Source of the DNA: Patescibacteria group bacterium
GTDB lineage: Bacteria; Patescibacteriota; Minisyncoccia; Phycocordibacterales; CSBR16-119
Assembly: GCA_030917865.1 (NCBI GenBank)
Contig: JAUPTX010000006.1
Span: forward strand, 1-49,964
Direction of reading: 5' to 3'
DNA: 49,964 nt
Shown: in pieces, positions 39,737 through 48,325 of the stretch
How positions within the stretch are numbered: the first letter of the stretch is position 1
Layout of the letters: every line of letters starts with the position of its first letter
Translations under genes and position numbers: made by a program
The notes under the pieces: model-generated
What the model saw: the letters and a program-made list of their open reading frames with translations, nothing else
What the model was told of the DNA's origin: nothing
Databases searched by the model: none

Positions 39737-41053
39737 TTAAAAAGTAATACTTTCTATTTTCTTATATGCTTTATTTAGTCTTTCTATCGTTTCTGCTTTT
39801 CCTAATATGTATGCCAGTGTAAATGGATCTGGTGATTTAGGTAGCCCTGATAGAGCATACCTTGTAGGCCAAAGGACATTCCCTCTCCCCTTTTCTTCTG
39901 CAAAACTCCATAAAGATTTTTTTATACTTTCATTGCTTGAGAAATCAGCAGTCTCTAATATTTTAATTATTTGAGATAAAAATTCTTTTGTTTGGAATTT
40001 ATCTGAGTCTCTCCATACTAAATCATCCGCACCGTATTCTGGAACGTGGCTATAGAAAGAAAGATTTTCATTTTGAAGATCATTATACTTATTTATTCTT
40101 TCAATCAAAGTTGGTAAAGCTCTTTCTAATACTGATTCATCTTCAAATTTTACATATTGTTTAATAGCGGAAAGTAATTTTTCTTTTGGTTGTTTATTCA
40201 AATAATGTTTATTAAACCAATCTAGTTTTTCTATATTAAAAACCCCTCCACCCTTTTGAACTTTCTCTAATTTAAATTCAGTAATCAATTCTTCTTTGGT
40301 AAAAAATTCTCTGTCATCTCCTGGGTTCCATCCAATCAGAGCCATGAAGTTGATTATCGCTTCTTTAAAATATCCCAAATCTCTATACTCTAAAGTCGCC
40401 AAAGCCCCGTGTCTTTTTGAAAGCTTGGTTTTATCTGGTGCTAAAATCAGCGGTATATGTGCATATATTGGCCTCTGGAAGCCTAAAGCTTCTAAAATGA
40501 GTATTTGTCTTGGTGTGTTTGCTATATGATCTTGTCCACGTATTACGTGAGTAATATCCATAAGCCCATCGTCAACAACAACGGTTAGATGGTAAAGTGG
40601 ATTTTCTAAATCTTTTGCTATAACAAAATCTCCCAGATCTGTCGTGTCTACTTCTATATCACCCAAAACAACATCGCTAAATTTAACCAGCTTGTTTGGA
40701 TTTTTAAATCTTATAACTGAATTTCTTTGACCTTCTTCTTTTACTTCTTCTTTTGAAATATAAGCATACCCTTGGTCGATAAGTTTTTGAATTTGCTCTT
40801 TGTAAATCTCGGTTCTTTCAGACTGTCTGTAAAATTCATCGTATTCAAATCCTAGCCAATCAAAAGCTTCGATTATATCTGCTTCGTATTCTTTTTTTGA
40901 TCTTTCTTTGTCCGTGTCCTCAATACGCAAAATAAATTTACCGCCATTTTGACGTGCAAAAAGATAATTAAAAAGAGCCGTTCGAACACTTCCGACGTGA
41001 AATTTTCCTGTTGGGCTTGGCGCCATTCTAGTTACAACTTTTCTTTCTGACAT
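39737..41053 (-). CDS. gltX: Glutamyl-tRNA synthetase
   Basis: A 438-aa class I synthetase. The HIGH-type signature is in MAPSPTGKFHVGSVRTALFNYLFA, and KLSKRHGA is the KMSKS-type loop. ILRIEDTDKERS and GLMDITHVIRGQDHIANTPRQILILEALG are characteristic. The anticodon domain is short, making the protein about 40 residues shorter than E. coli GltX. With GatB present it may be non-discriminating and charge tRNA-Gln with Glu (inferred). Last gene of the operon, 2 nt after murG. Confidence 0.95.
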   Translation of the reverse strand: MSERKVVTRMAPSPTGKFHVGSVRTALFNYLFARQNGGKFILRIEDTDKERSKKEYEADIIEAFDWLGFEYDEFYRQSERTEIYKEQIQKLIDQGYAYISKEEVKEEGQRNSVIRFKNPNKLVKFSDVVLGDIEVDTTDLGDFVIAKDLENPLYHLTVVVDDGLMDITHVIRGQDHIANTPRQILILEALGFQRPIYAHIPLILAPDKTKLSKRHGALATLEYRDLGYFKEAIINFMALIGWNPGDDREFFTKEELITEFKLEKVQKGGGVFNIEKLDWFNKHYLNKQPKEKLLSAIKQYVKFEDESVLERALPTLIERINKYNDLQNENLSFYSHVPEYGADDLVWRDSDKFQTKEFLSQIIKILETADFSSNESIKKSLWSFAEEKGRGNVLWPTRYALSGLPKSPDPFTLAYILGKAETIERLNKAYKKIESITF

Positions 41054-41055
41054 AA

Positions 41056-42183
41056 TTAATTTTCGTGCGTTAATGCTATTTTAATAATCTCTTCTGCAAT
41101 TTTATCCTCGGCGTCTGGGTGAACAAATAGTTTTGATCCTTCTGACATTTGTTTAGATATATTCTCGTCGCCTAATATTCTGTTTATCTCTGAAACAATA
41201 ACATGTGGCTTTAGATTAGATTCTTCTATAACAACACATCCACCTGTTGCAGCATAGTTGTAAGCATTTTTTCTTTGGTGGTCGCCATTTGATTTATTAA
41301 TTGGCACAATAATTGATGGAACGCCCCAAGACGCTATCTCTGCTAAAAATCCAGCACCAGCTCTTGATACTATAAGGCCAGTAACACCGGCAGACATTCT
41401 TAATGCCAGCTTATTTAGATAAGGATAAATATGATATCTTTCTTTGTTCGGATTGTCTTTTAATATTACATCAGTTAAAGCTTTAACTTCATCAAAATTT
41501 TTAGTTCCCACCTGATGTATGATTTGATAATTTTGTAAAAGACCATCGAGTGAATTTATTATTGTGTCGTTGATTATTTTTGCACCCTGAGAGCCTCCAA
41601 CAATTAAGATTGTTTTAACTGCGGCGTTAAGTTTAAGATATTCATAAGCTCCAACTTTTAAAGGTTCACGAACGTCTTTTCTGACAATATTTCCAACAAA
41701 TGCAGTTTTTTCTTTTGGTAAATATTCAGCAGCTTCTTTATATGAAATAGCGATCCTCTTTGCCCACTTTGACGCCATTTTGTTTGCTCTTCCAGGATAA
41801 GAATCTGATTCATGTATAACAACCGGTATATTTAATATTTTAGCTGCGATAACAACTGGCACGGCAGGATATCCTCCTTTTGAAAATACTACGTCTGGTA
41901 ATAATCTATAGAGTAAAAATATTGCTTTAATTATCGCAAAGAAAGTTTTAAAAATATCAAAAAAGTTTTCAATAGAAAAATACAGCCTGTTTTTACCGGT
42001 TTTTAATTCCGCGAATCTTACACCAGCGTCGTCTAATGATTTTTGGTCATAAGGAGAGTCTGATATGTAAATAAGCTCTAAGTTTAGTATTTTTTCTTTT
42101 TCTGATATTTCTCTTATTGCTTCAGCCACTGCAACCATCGGATAAAAATGGCCCCCACCTCCACCAGTTAAAACTATTTTCAT
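41056..42183 (-). CDS. murG: UDP-GlcNAc transferase MurG
   Basis: A 375-aa glycosyltransferase that adds GlcNAc to lipid I on the inner membrane face. The N-terminal loop TGGGGGHFYPMVAVAEAI, the LPDVVFSKGGYPAVPVVIAAKILNIPVVIHESDSYPG region, and GGSQGAKIINDTI are typical, and SRAGAGFLAEIASWGVPSIIVPI near residue 270 is the UDP-sugar site. It follows ftsW by 5 nt. Confidence 0.96.
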   Translation of the reverse strand: MKIVLTGGGGGHFYPMVAVAEAIREISEKEKILNLELIYISDSPYDQKSLDDAGVRFAELKTGKNRLYFSIENFFDIFKTFFAIIKAIFLLYRLLPDVVFSKGGYPAVPVVIAAKILNIPVVIHESDSYPGRANKMASKWAKRIAISYKEAAEYLPKEKTAFVGNIVRKDVREPLKVGAYEYLKLNAAVKTILIVGGSQGAKIINDTIINSLDGLLQNYQIIHQVGTKNFDEVKALTDVILKDNPNKERYHIYPYLNKLALRMSAGVTGLIVSRAGAGFLAEIASWGVPSIIVPINKSNGDHQRKNAYNYAATGGCVVIEESNLKPHVIVSEINRILGDENISKQMSEGSKLFVHPDAEDKIAEEIIKIALTHEN

Positions 42184-42188
42184 ATTAT

Positions 42189-43286
42189 TTAAAGAATAAC
42201 TTTCTGTTTTGAAACATTTAATATTATACCTACCATAGCAAGCGACACCATAAGTGATGTTCCGCCGTGACTAATAAAAACCAAGGGTACTCCAGTCAAT
42301 GGAAAAAGACCTATAATTGAGGCTATGTTCATAAAAGACTGGGCCAGTATTAGTATAACAAGTCCTATCACCATAAGTCTAGAAAACGAATCTGGAGCAT
42401 TATAGGCTATCTTCATACCCCTTAAAGTAAGGGCAATATATAAAATTATAATTAAACTTGCGCCAATAAAGCCAAATTCTTCTCCAATAACGGCAAAAAC
42501 AGAGTCGCCTTGTGGTTCGGGAAGATATGTAAATTTTTGAACACTTTTACCTAAACCTCTGCCAAATATTTCACCTGATCCAATAGCAATGAGCGATTGA
42601 TTTAGCTGGTAAGATTTACCCATAACGTCGTGGCTAGGATCCAAGAAAGTCATAACTCTATCTTTAAGATATGGTCTTGTTAAAACAAGCAAACCCAGTG
42701 CGACAACGCTTATTCCAGCGATGCCTAATATATATTTCCAAGGAACGCCAGAAGCTATCAACATACTGGCACTAGCAAAAATCAAAATTATGATACTTTT
42801 TGTGTCTGGCTGTCTCCATAAAACCAATGCCACAATAGATAGCATTACGATTAGTGGCACAACACTATATTTAACTTCTTTTGCCTTACTTTTAACCCAA
42901 GAAAGCCATCCGGCAAAATAAAATATAAATGCAATTTTTAGAAATTCAACGGGTTGGATACTCATCCCGCCTAAATCAATCCATCTTTTTGCACCACCGT
43001 GTTCTTGACCAAGACCAGGTATAAAAACCAAAAGCGTTACAAGTATTGATGCAATAAAAAAATAAAATGCGTAATTTCTCCAAAATTTGTAAGGGATTTT
43101 AATACACGCGTACATCAAACCAATCCCGACTATCAAAGCTATTGTTTGACTAAAAAGGATGCTTACAAATTTTGTTTGATTGTTCGCCAGTATTCCAAAA
43201 GATGCAGAAACAAAAGAAAAAAGACCTATCACTAAAAGTGAGATAACTATTCCTAAAAAAACATTGTCTATTTTCCCTTTCTCCAT
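42189..43286 (-). CDS. ftsW: Septal glycan polymerase FtsW (SEDS family)
   Basis: A 365-aa multi-pass SEDS protein that polymerises lipid II at the division site. GAKRWIDLGGMSIQPVEFLKIAFIFYFAGWLSW holds the catalytic Asp region. The loop GEIFGRGLGKSVQKFTYLPEPQGDSVFAVIGEEFGFIGA and the end PLTGVPLVFISHGGTSLMVSLAMVGIILN are diagnostic. Position between mraY and murG supports FtsW over RodA. Confidence 0.93.
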   Translation of the reverse strand: MEKGKIDNVFLGIVISLLVIGLFSFVSASFGILANNQTKFVSILFSQTIALIVGIGLMYACIKIPYKFWRNYAFYFFIASILVTLLVFIPGLGQEHGGAKRWIDLGGMSIQPVEFLKIAFIFYFAGWLSWVKSKAKEVKYSVVPLIVMLSIVALVLWRQPDTKSIIILIFASASMLIASGVPWKYILGIAGISVVALGLLVLTRPYLKDRVMTFLDPSHDVMGKSYQLNQSLIAIGSGEIFGRGLGKSVQKFTYLPEPQGDSVFAVIGEEFGFIGASLIIILYIALTLRGMKIAYNAPDSFSRLMVIGLVILILAQSFMNIASIIGLFPLTGVPLVFISHGGTSLMVSLAMVGIILNVSKQKVIL

Positions 43287-43292
43287 ATTAAA

Positions 43293-44393
43293 TTACAAAA
43301 GCGCTATAACTATTCCAGTAATAGCGAAGACAATAGATATAATCCAATAACGCATTGTTATTTTTGGTCTAGACCATCCTATAGCTTCAAAATGATGGTG
43401 AACTGGAGCGACTTTAAAAATCTTGCCTTCTGGTCCATAAAGTTTTTTTGAAATAATTTGAAGGAATGAAGAAAGCGAGGTGAAGAATAAAGGAAAACCT
43501 ATTATTGGTAAAAGAAGAACTTGATCTGTTAAAAATGCTATTACTGACAGTGTGAGAGTTAGCCCCAGCATGCCAGTTTCTCCCATGTAGAATCTTGCTG
43601 GCGGAACATTAAACCAAAGAAATGCAAGAATCGCACCAGATATAACTGCAGAAAAAGCTGCTATGTCTATTTGGTTTTGGAAAAAGGCAATCGTCGCGTA
43701 GGCGGCAAAAACCGTCGCCATAACACCGCCCGCAAGTCCGTCTATGCCATCTATCACTCCACTTGAAAATGTGCCCCAAACAACCATCATGAAGAAAGGT
43801 ATAAAAAGCCATCCTAGATCAACGGCAATATTAATAAATGGTATGTTCACAGAGCTAACACCGAGTTTGAAATAAAACCAAAGCCCAAACAAAAGTCCAA
43901 CGATGCCAACAAAAGCAGTCATAATTTTTCTCGGGAAACCGTTCGCAAAAGGACCTTTTAAAATAAATGCACACATTAAATCATCTGCCAGTCCCCAAAG
44001 AGCTCCTAGAATAAGCGCGATAAAAGGTAAAAGCGTTTGGTTTTTACTTATGAAGTTTATCTTTTGAGTTATGATATTCGGGAAAAATTCTGCAAGTAAA
44101 AAAAGTATCAGTGAAGAAAGTATTATACTGAGCCAGATAACAACGCCTCCCACACGAGGAGTTTTTAATTCTTCGGAAGCATTATTTATTTTTTGGAACT
44201 CAGAAGATATATCTCCAGGGCGAACACCGAATTTATTAACCGGAACATTTTCGTCTATATTATTTTCTTTTCTTGCAACTTTTTTCCAAAGTTTATATTT
44301 ATAAAAAATATTAGTCAGCGTCGGCGTGATCAAAATACCTATAATGAAGGTTAAAACTACTGGTAAAAATAATTTTATAAGACTTAAATCCAT
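43293..44393 (-). CDS. mraY: Phospho-MurNAc-pentapeptide transferase MraY
   Basis: A 366-aa multi-pass enzyme that makes lipid I. Recognisable are LKTPRVGGVVIW, the catalytic DD pair in LGALWGLADDLM, SGVIDGIDGLAGGV, and the C-terminal loop VAPVHHHFEAIGWSRPKITMRYW. In the metal-binding motif usually MGDxGS the sequence is MGETGM, an Asp to Glu change. A cytoplasmic insert of about 35 residues precedes LKTPRVGG. It sits 3 nt after the dac gene. Confidence 0.93.
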   Translation of the reverse strand: MDLSLIKLFLPVVLTFIIGILITPTLTNIFYKYKLWKKVARKENNIDENVPVNKFGVRPGDISSEFQKINNASEELKTPRVGGVVIWLSIILSSLILFLLAEFFPNIITQKINFISKNQTLLPFIALILGALWGLADDLMCAFILKGPFANGFPRKIMTAFVGIVGLLFGLWFYFKLGVSSVNIPFINIAVDLGWLFIPFFMMVVWGTFSSGVIDGIDGLAGGVMATVFAAYATIAFFQNQIDIAAFSAVISGAILAFLWFNVPPARFYMGETGMLGLTLTLSVIAFLTDQVLLLPIIGFPLFFTSLSSFLQIISKKLYGPEGKIFKVAPVHHHFEAIGWSRPKITMRYWIISIVFAITGIVIALL

Positions 44394-44396
44394 ATT

Positions 44397-45389
44397 TTAT
44401 AATTGTACTTCATTTATAATATTAATCGTAGTGCTTGATAACTTTTCAATATCACTAAATCTTTCTATAAAAGTTGATCCTAGGGCTAAAACGATAACAT
44501 TTCCGCCGTTATTTGATTTAAAAGAAATTATAAGGTTTCCACCGGCAATACTAGTGAAGCCTGTTTTTGAAGCAGAAATTCCTGCAACTTTTCCTGTGTT
44601 TTGGTTTGTGTTTTGGGCTTCGTGTGATTTGTTGCTTAATGAAACAAAGCTCTGAGATGAAAATATGGTTGATTCAAATATTTCTGGATATTTTGAAATA
44701 GCGTAATCAAACAAAGCCACCATTTCTTTTGCTGTACTATATCCTCCATTTTTTTCAGGGTTTACATCAAGGCCGGATTCATTGTAAAAAATAGTATTTG
44801 TTAAGCCTAAAACTTTAGCTTTTTTGTTCATTTTCGAAACAAAAAACTCAACCGCTTTTTCTTCTTCAGTAAAACCATTTTTAGATCCAACATGCATTGC
44901 TAAGGCTCTCGTTCCGTCGTTTGAAGATGTGATTAAAACGAATTTTAGTAAATCATCTCTTCCCCACTTCTCATATGCCAAAAGACCGTTGTCGCCTGTT
45001 TGTGAAAGAGCTTCTTTTGGTATTGTGATATTTTCATCTTTAGAAATTTCTTCCATCGCCACAATAGCCGTCATAACTTTAGTAAGTGACGCCAGAGGGT
45101 AAACAGTTTCGGTATTTTTCGCAAAAATATTTTTCTTTGAAGATGAATCGTAAATCAAAACAGAAGAAGCTTTTAAATCAAGATTTTTATACAAATCCTC
45201 GATTCTATCGTCAGTCATTTGCATTGCGATTTCTTCTTCCGAAAACTCTCCGTAGTCTGCATAAACCACGTCCGTTTTATTTGAAATAATATACGAAAAA
45301 GCTAAAACTAAAATCAGAAACAGAACAGCTAGATAGCCGCCTTCTTTTTTGGTTAAATTATCATTGTGACTTTCAGATATTATTTTCAT
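44397..45389 (-). CDS. dacA: D-Ala-D-Ala carboxypeptidase (PBP5-type)
   Basis: A 330-aa serine peptidase of family S11 that trims stem peptides. A membrane anchor lies at about 19-37 (YLAVLFLILVLAFSYIIS). The three active-site motifs are SLTK (Ser101, Lys104), SSN near residue 157 and KTG in ASKTGF. The C-terminal beta domain and amphipathic helix of E. coli PBP5 are missing, so anchoring is by the N-terminus. Its start overlaps the end of scpB by 17 nt. Confidence 0.93.
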   Translation of the reverse strand: MKIISESHNDNLTKKEGGYLAVLFLILVLAFSYIISNKTDVVYADYGEFSEEEIAMQMTDDRIEDLYKNLDLKASSVLIYDSSSKKNIFAKNTETVYPLASLTKVMTAIVAMEEISKDENITIPKEALSQTGDNGLLAYEKWGRDDLLKFVLITSSNDGTRALAMHVGSKNGFTEEEKAVEFFVSKMNKKAKVLGLTNTIFYNESGLDVNPEKNGGYSTAKEMVALFDYAISKYPEIFESTIFSSQSFVSLSNKSHEAQNTNQNTGKVAGISASKTGFTSIAGGNLIISFKSNNGGNVIVLALGSTFIERFSDIEKLSSTTINIINEVQL

Positions 45390-45933
45390 TTTGAATATCT
45401 TCGATTTTATTTTGTAACCTTACAACAATCTCTTCGTAGTTCGGCAAATCTTTTGAAGAACTTACACCAAGATATGAAAGAAGTTCTAAAGACGGTTTAA
45501 AAAGCGAAACTCTCGAGTCTTTTGGGTCTTGCTCTTTATCAACCAAACCTCTCACTGCCAAATTTCTTAAAATAAATGTTGAGTTAACACCTCTTATAAA
45601 ATCAATTTCTGCTCTGCTAACTTTTTCTTTGTATAAAACTATCGATAGCGTTTCAAGCGATGCTTTTGAAAGCTCTTTGTTTAATTCTTCTTTTCTCATT
45701 TCCTCAAAAAAAGAAGACATTTTAGGGTTTGTGCCGAGCATGACTTCTTTCTCATTTTGGACCAAACAAACACCTCTTTCGTTTAAAGAATTTTTTAATT
45801 CCGAAATAGAATTTTGAACTTCTTCAGCGCTTGCGTTGAAAGATTTTGCAATACTAGAAAAACTAACAGGTTCACCCTTGTAAAAAAGTAACGCTTCTAT
45901 TTTTGATGTAAGAGATAGTTCTTCTTTTTCCAT
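45373..45933 (-). CDS. scpB: Segregation and condensation protein B
   Basis: A 186-aa winged-helix kleisin partner of SMC-ScpA. LTSKIEALLFYKGEPVSFSSIAKSF at the start, KASLETLSIVLYKEKVSRAEIDFIRGVNSTFILRNLAVRGLV in the second winged helix are typical. Ends with TGA, which shows that UGA is a stop here. It starts 3 nt after scpA. Confidence 0.93.
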   Translation of the reverse strand: MEKEELSLTSKIEALLFYKGEPVSFSSIAKSFNASAEEVQNSISELKNSLNERGVCLVQNEKEVMLGTNPKMSSFFEEMRKEELNKELSKASLETLSIVLYKEKVSRAEIDFIRGVNSTFILRNLAVRGLVDKEQDPKDSRVSLFKPSLELLSYLGVSSSKDLPNYEEIVVRLQNKIEDIQNENNI

Positions 45934-45936
45934 AAA

Positions 45937-46704
45937 TTAAATTTCTATATTTTCCAAATCGACAGTCTTTTCTTCGCCCTTTTCAATACTGATATCTCCG
46001 GCGTCGTCCTGGAAAGCTTGCATTATTCCCTGTCTTACCAATTCTAGCACAGCCAGAAAACTTACGATAACTGTGACTTTCTCTTCTTTTTTGTTACTAA
46101 AACTTTGGTCTTTCCATAAATCTTTAAAATTTGTTTTTTCAAAAGTCTTTGTTATACGGTCAGTTAATTCTCCTATCATTTCTTTGAGACTTTTAACTTT
46201 CACCACCTCAACTTGTCTTAGCTTTTGTTTCTGTGGAGCCGGAATCTCTGCCAAAACTCCTGCCACCAAATCTCTCATTAAGTCTTTATTAATTCTATTA
46301 TCAGGACTAAAGACTCTTAATTCAGATTTCTTTGGCATTGGACTAAAAATTATTTCTTTGCCAAATTTTAATCTTATCTCTTCGCCAACATCTTGAATGA
46401 TTTTATACAAACGAAGTCTGGCTTCTAAGTCGTCTATTTGCTTTTCTTCTTCGACCGTTAGGCTCATATTTGGAAGAAGGGATCTTGATTTGATCAAAAT
46501 AAGAGTTGCTGCAACAGAGATAAAATTTGCATAGTGCTCGATTTTTTTATTCTCAATATTTTGAATAAAACGAATATAGTCGTCTGTAATTTCAGCCAGA
46601 GATATTTCGTTTATAAAAAGCTTTCTTTTTTCAATCAAATTCAAAAGAACCTCGAGCGGGCCTTCGAAATTACCTGATTTTACCTTGTAAGAGATTTCCG
46701 TCAC
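45937..46704 (-). CDS. scpA: Segregation and condensation protein A
   Basis: A 255-aa kleisin that bridges SMC heads. The N-terminal pattern FEGPLEVLLNLIEKRKLFINEISLAEITDDYI is diagnostic, followed by FISVAATLILIKSRSLLP. The start codon is GTG at 46704, 6 nt after an extended -10 box. The C-terminal winged helix has VIVSFLAVLELVRQGIMQAFQ. It opens a seven-gene operon that runs into cell-wall synthesis and gltX. Confidence 0.93.
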   Translation of the reverse strand: MTEISYKVKSGNFEGPLEVLLNLIEKRKLFINEISLAEITDDYIRFIQNIENKKIEHYANFISVAATLILIKSRSLLPNMSLTVEEEKQIDDLEARLRLYKIIQDVGEEIRLKFGKEIIFSPMPKKSELRVFSPDNRINKDLMRDLVAGVLAEIPAPQKQKLRQVEVVKVKSLKEMIGELTDRITKTFEKTNFKDLWKDQSFSNKKEEKVTVIVSFLAVLELVRQGIMQAFQDDAGDISIEKGEEKTVDLENIEI

Positions 46705-46710
46705 TTTGTT

Positions 46711-46719
46711 ATTTTAGCA
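46711..46719 (-). promoter_or_regulatory. Extended -10 box TGCTAAAAT before scpA
   Basis: TGC-TAAAAT on the minus strand ends 6 nt before the GTG start at 46704. Confidence 0.65.
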
Positions 46720-46766
46720 TATAAATTTTCTTGACCGGGCTTAATTTTGGCGTTATTGTGGAGAAA

Positions 46767-46787
46767 AGCCCCGCACACCGCGGGGCT
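46767..46787 (-). terminator. Terminator after aspS
   Basis: An 8-bp stem (46767-46774 with 46780-46787) is followed on the minus strand by TTTTCTC. Confidence 0.88.
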
Positions 46788-46797
46788 ATTTCTTTTA

Positions 46798-48216
46798 CTA
46801 TTTATCTTTCTTTAAAATTTTTATAGAGAGTTCGTCCATCTGCGCTCCTGAAATCTCGCTCGGTGAATCCATCATCGGATCTCTTCCCTCTCGTGTCTTT
46901 GGAAAAGCAATCACCTCGCGGATATTTGGCTCGTTTTGAAGAATCATCATGAGTCGGTCAAAACCCCATGCAATTCCGCCGTGTGGAGGTGTTCCAGAAC
47001 CGAGAGCTTTTAACATGTGACCAAAATTACTTTGAATTTTTTCTTCACTGTGTCCCAAAATACCTAAAATATTTTTTAATATTTCTGGATCATGAGCTCG
47101 AACAGAACCTCCGCCTATTTCATATCCATTTAAAACAATATCGTATTGAGCAGCGATAATGTCACCGATATTTTTTCTTTCTTTAAGATTTTCTACAAAC
47201 TCTTCTTTTGAAAGAGAGAAAGGGTTGTGGGTGAAAGTCCATTCACCTTCTGCTTGCGGATTGTCAGAAGTACTAGTTTTTTCAAAGAAAGGAAAATCCA
47301 CGACCCAACAAAACGCTAGTAAATTTTCGTCTTCTTTGTTCTCTCTAATATCAGGTCTGTCGTTTCCATATTTTTCCATAGCTTCTTTGTATGGAATTCT
47401 CGGGAAAGGAATTTGCTGAATTTTCTTCTCTGGATAAAGTTTTGTGACTACTTCAATCAAAAGATTTTCTGTCACAGACATTATCTCTTCTTCGGTTGCA
47501 AAAGACATTTCCATATCGAGCTGTGTGAACTCTGGCTGTCTGTCGCCTCGCAAGTCTTCGTCTCGCATACATCGTGCGAATTGATAATATCTCTCTATGC
47601 CACCAGACATTAAAAGCTGTTTATATTGTTGAGGTGATTGTGGTAATGCGTAAAATTTACCAGGATAGATTCTAGAAGGTACGACATAGTCTCGCGCACC
47701 TTCTGGTGTTGATTTAGTGAAAATAGGAGTTTCAACTTCTACGAAATTTTGCTCGTCTAGTTTTGAACGAACGAAATTAGAAACTTTATGCCTCATTCGG
47801 AGATTTTTTTGAAGTCGGTCGCTTCGAAGATCAAGATATCTGTTTTCAAGTCTTGTCTCTTCATTTATTTCTCGAGTATCAGCGCCAATATCAAAAACCG
47901 GAGTTTCTGCTTTATTTAAAACTTCTATCTCTAATATTTCAAGCTCGATGTCGCCATTTAAAACACCTTCTTTTATGTTTCTCTCTGGTCTTTTGTTAAC
48001 TTTTCCTTTTACAGATACAACCCACTCTGTTCTTAGAGAGTTAGAAATCTCACCCGCATTTGAGCCAGGTAAAACAACACCCTGAACAGTTCCTGTCGCA
48101 TCTCTAAAATCAAAGAAAAACATTTTCCCTTGATCTCTTCTGACAGAAATCCAAGCTTTTATTAAAACTTCATTATCAACATGACTTTTTAGGTCTTTAA
48201 TATATGTTCTTTGCAT
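46798..48216 (-). CDS. aspS: Aspartyl-tRNA synthetase lacking the GAD insertion
   Basis: A 472-aa class II synthetase of bacterial type: OB-fold anticodon domain, then motif 2 ARCMRDEDLRGDRQPEFTQLDMEMSF and motif 3 GGIAWGFDRLMMIL near the C-terminus. After YGNDRPDIREN the sequence jumps to LLAFCWVVDFPFFE, so the GAD domain of about 110 residues present in E. coli AspS is missing. That accounts for the shorter length (472 against about 590). With GatB present the enzyme may be non-discriminating. The promoter is leaderless. Confidence 0.95.
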   Translation of the reverse strand: MQRTYIKDLKSHVDNEVLIKAWISVRRDQGKMFFFDFRDATGTVQGVVLPGSNAGEISNSLRTEWVVSVKGKVNKRPERNIKEGVLNGDIELEILEIEVLNKAETPVFDIGADTREINEETRLENRYLDLRSDRLQKNLRMRHKVSNFVRSKLDEQNFVEVETPIFTKSTPEGARDYVVPSRIYPGKFYALPQSPQQYKQLLMSGGIERYYQFARCMRDEDLRGDRQPEFTQLDMEMSFATEEEIMSVTENLLIEVVTKLYPEKKIQQIPFPRIPYKEAMEKYGNDRPDIRENKEDENLLAFCWVVDFPFFEKTSTSDNPQAEGEWTFTHNPFSLSKEEFVENLKERKNIGDIIAAQYDIVLNGYEIGGGSVRAHDPEILKNILGILGHSEEKIQSNFGHMLKALGSGTPPHGGIAWGFDRLMMILQNEPNIREVIAFPKTREGRDPMMDSPSEISGAQMDELSIKILKKDK

Positions 48217-48222
48217 GGCGCC

Positions 48223-48231
48223 ATTTTAGCA
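48223..48231 (-). promoter_or_regulatory. Extended -10 box TGCTAAAAT before aspS
   Basis: TGC-TAAAAT on the minus strand ends 6 nt before the ATG at 48216. Confidence 0.65.
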
Positions 48232-48266
48232 GAAAAGTTGTAAAAAATTAAGTATATAAAAAAGAA

Positions 48267-48291
48267 AGCGCCGACCTGTGCGGTCGACGCT
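48267..48291 (-). terminator. GC-rich terminator after the 49012 gene
   Basis: A 10-bp stem (48267-48276 with 48282-48291) whose one mismatch becomes G-U on minus-strand RNA; TTTCTTTTTT follows on that strand. Confidence 0.8.
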
Positions 48292-48325
48292 CTGCCTCCT
48301 TGGAGGACTTACTTCTTCTTGACCC

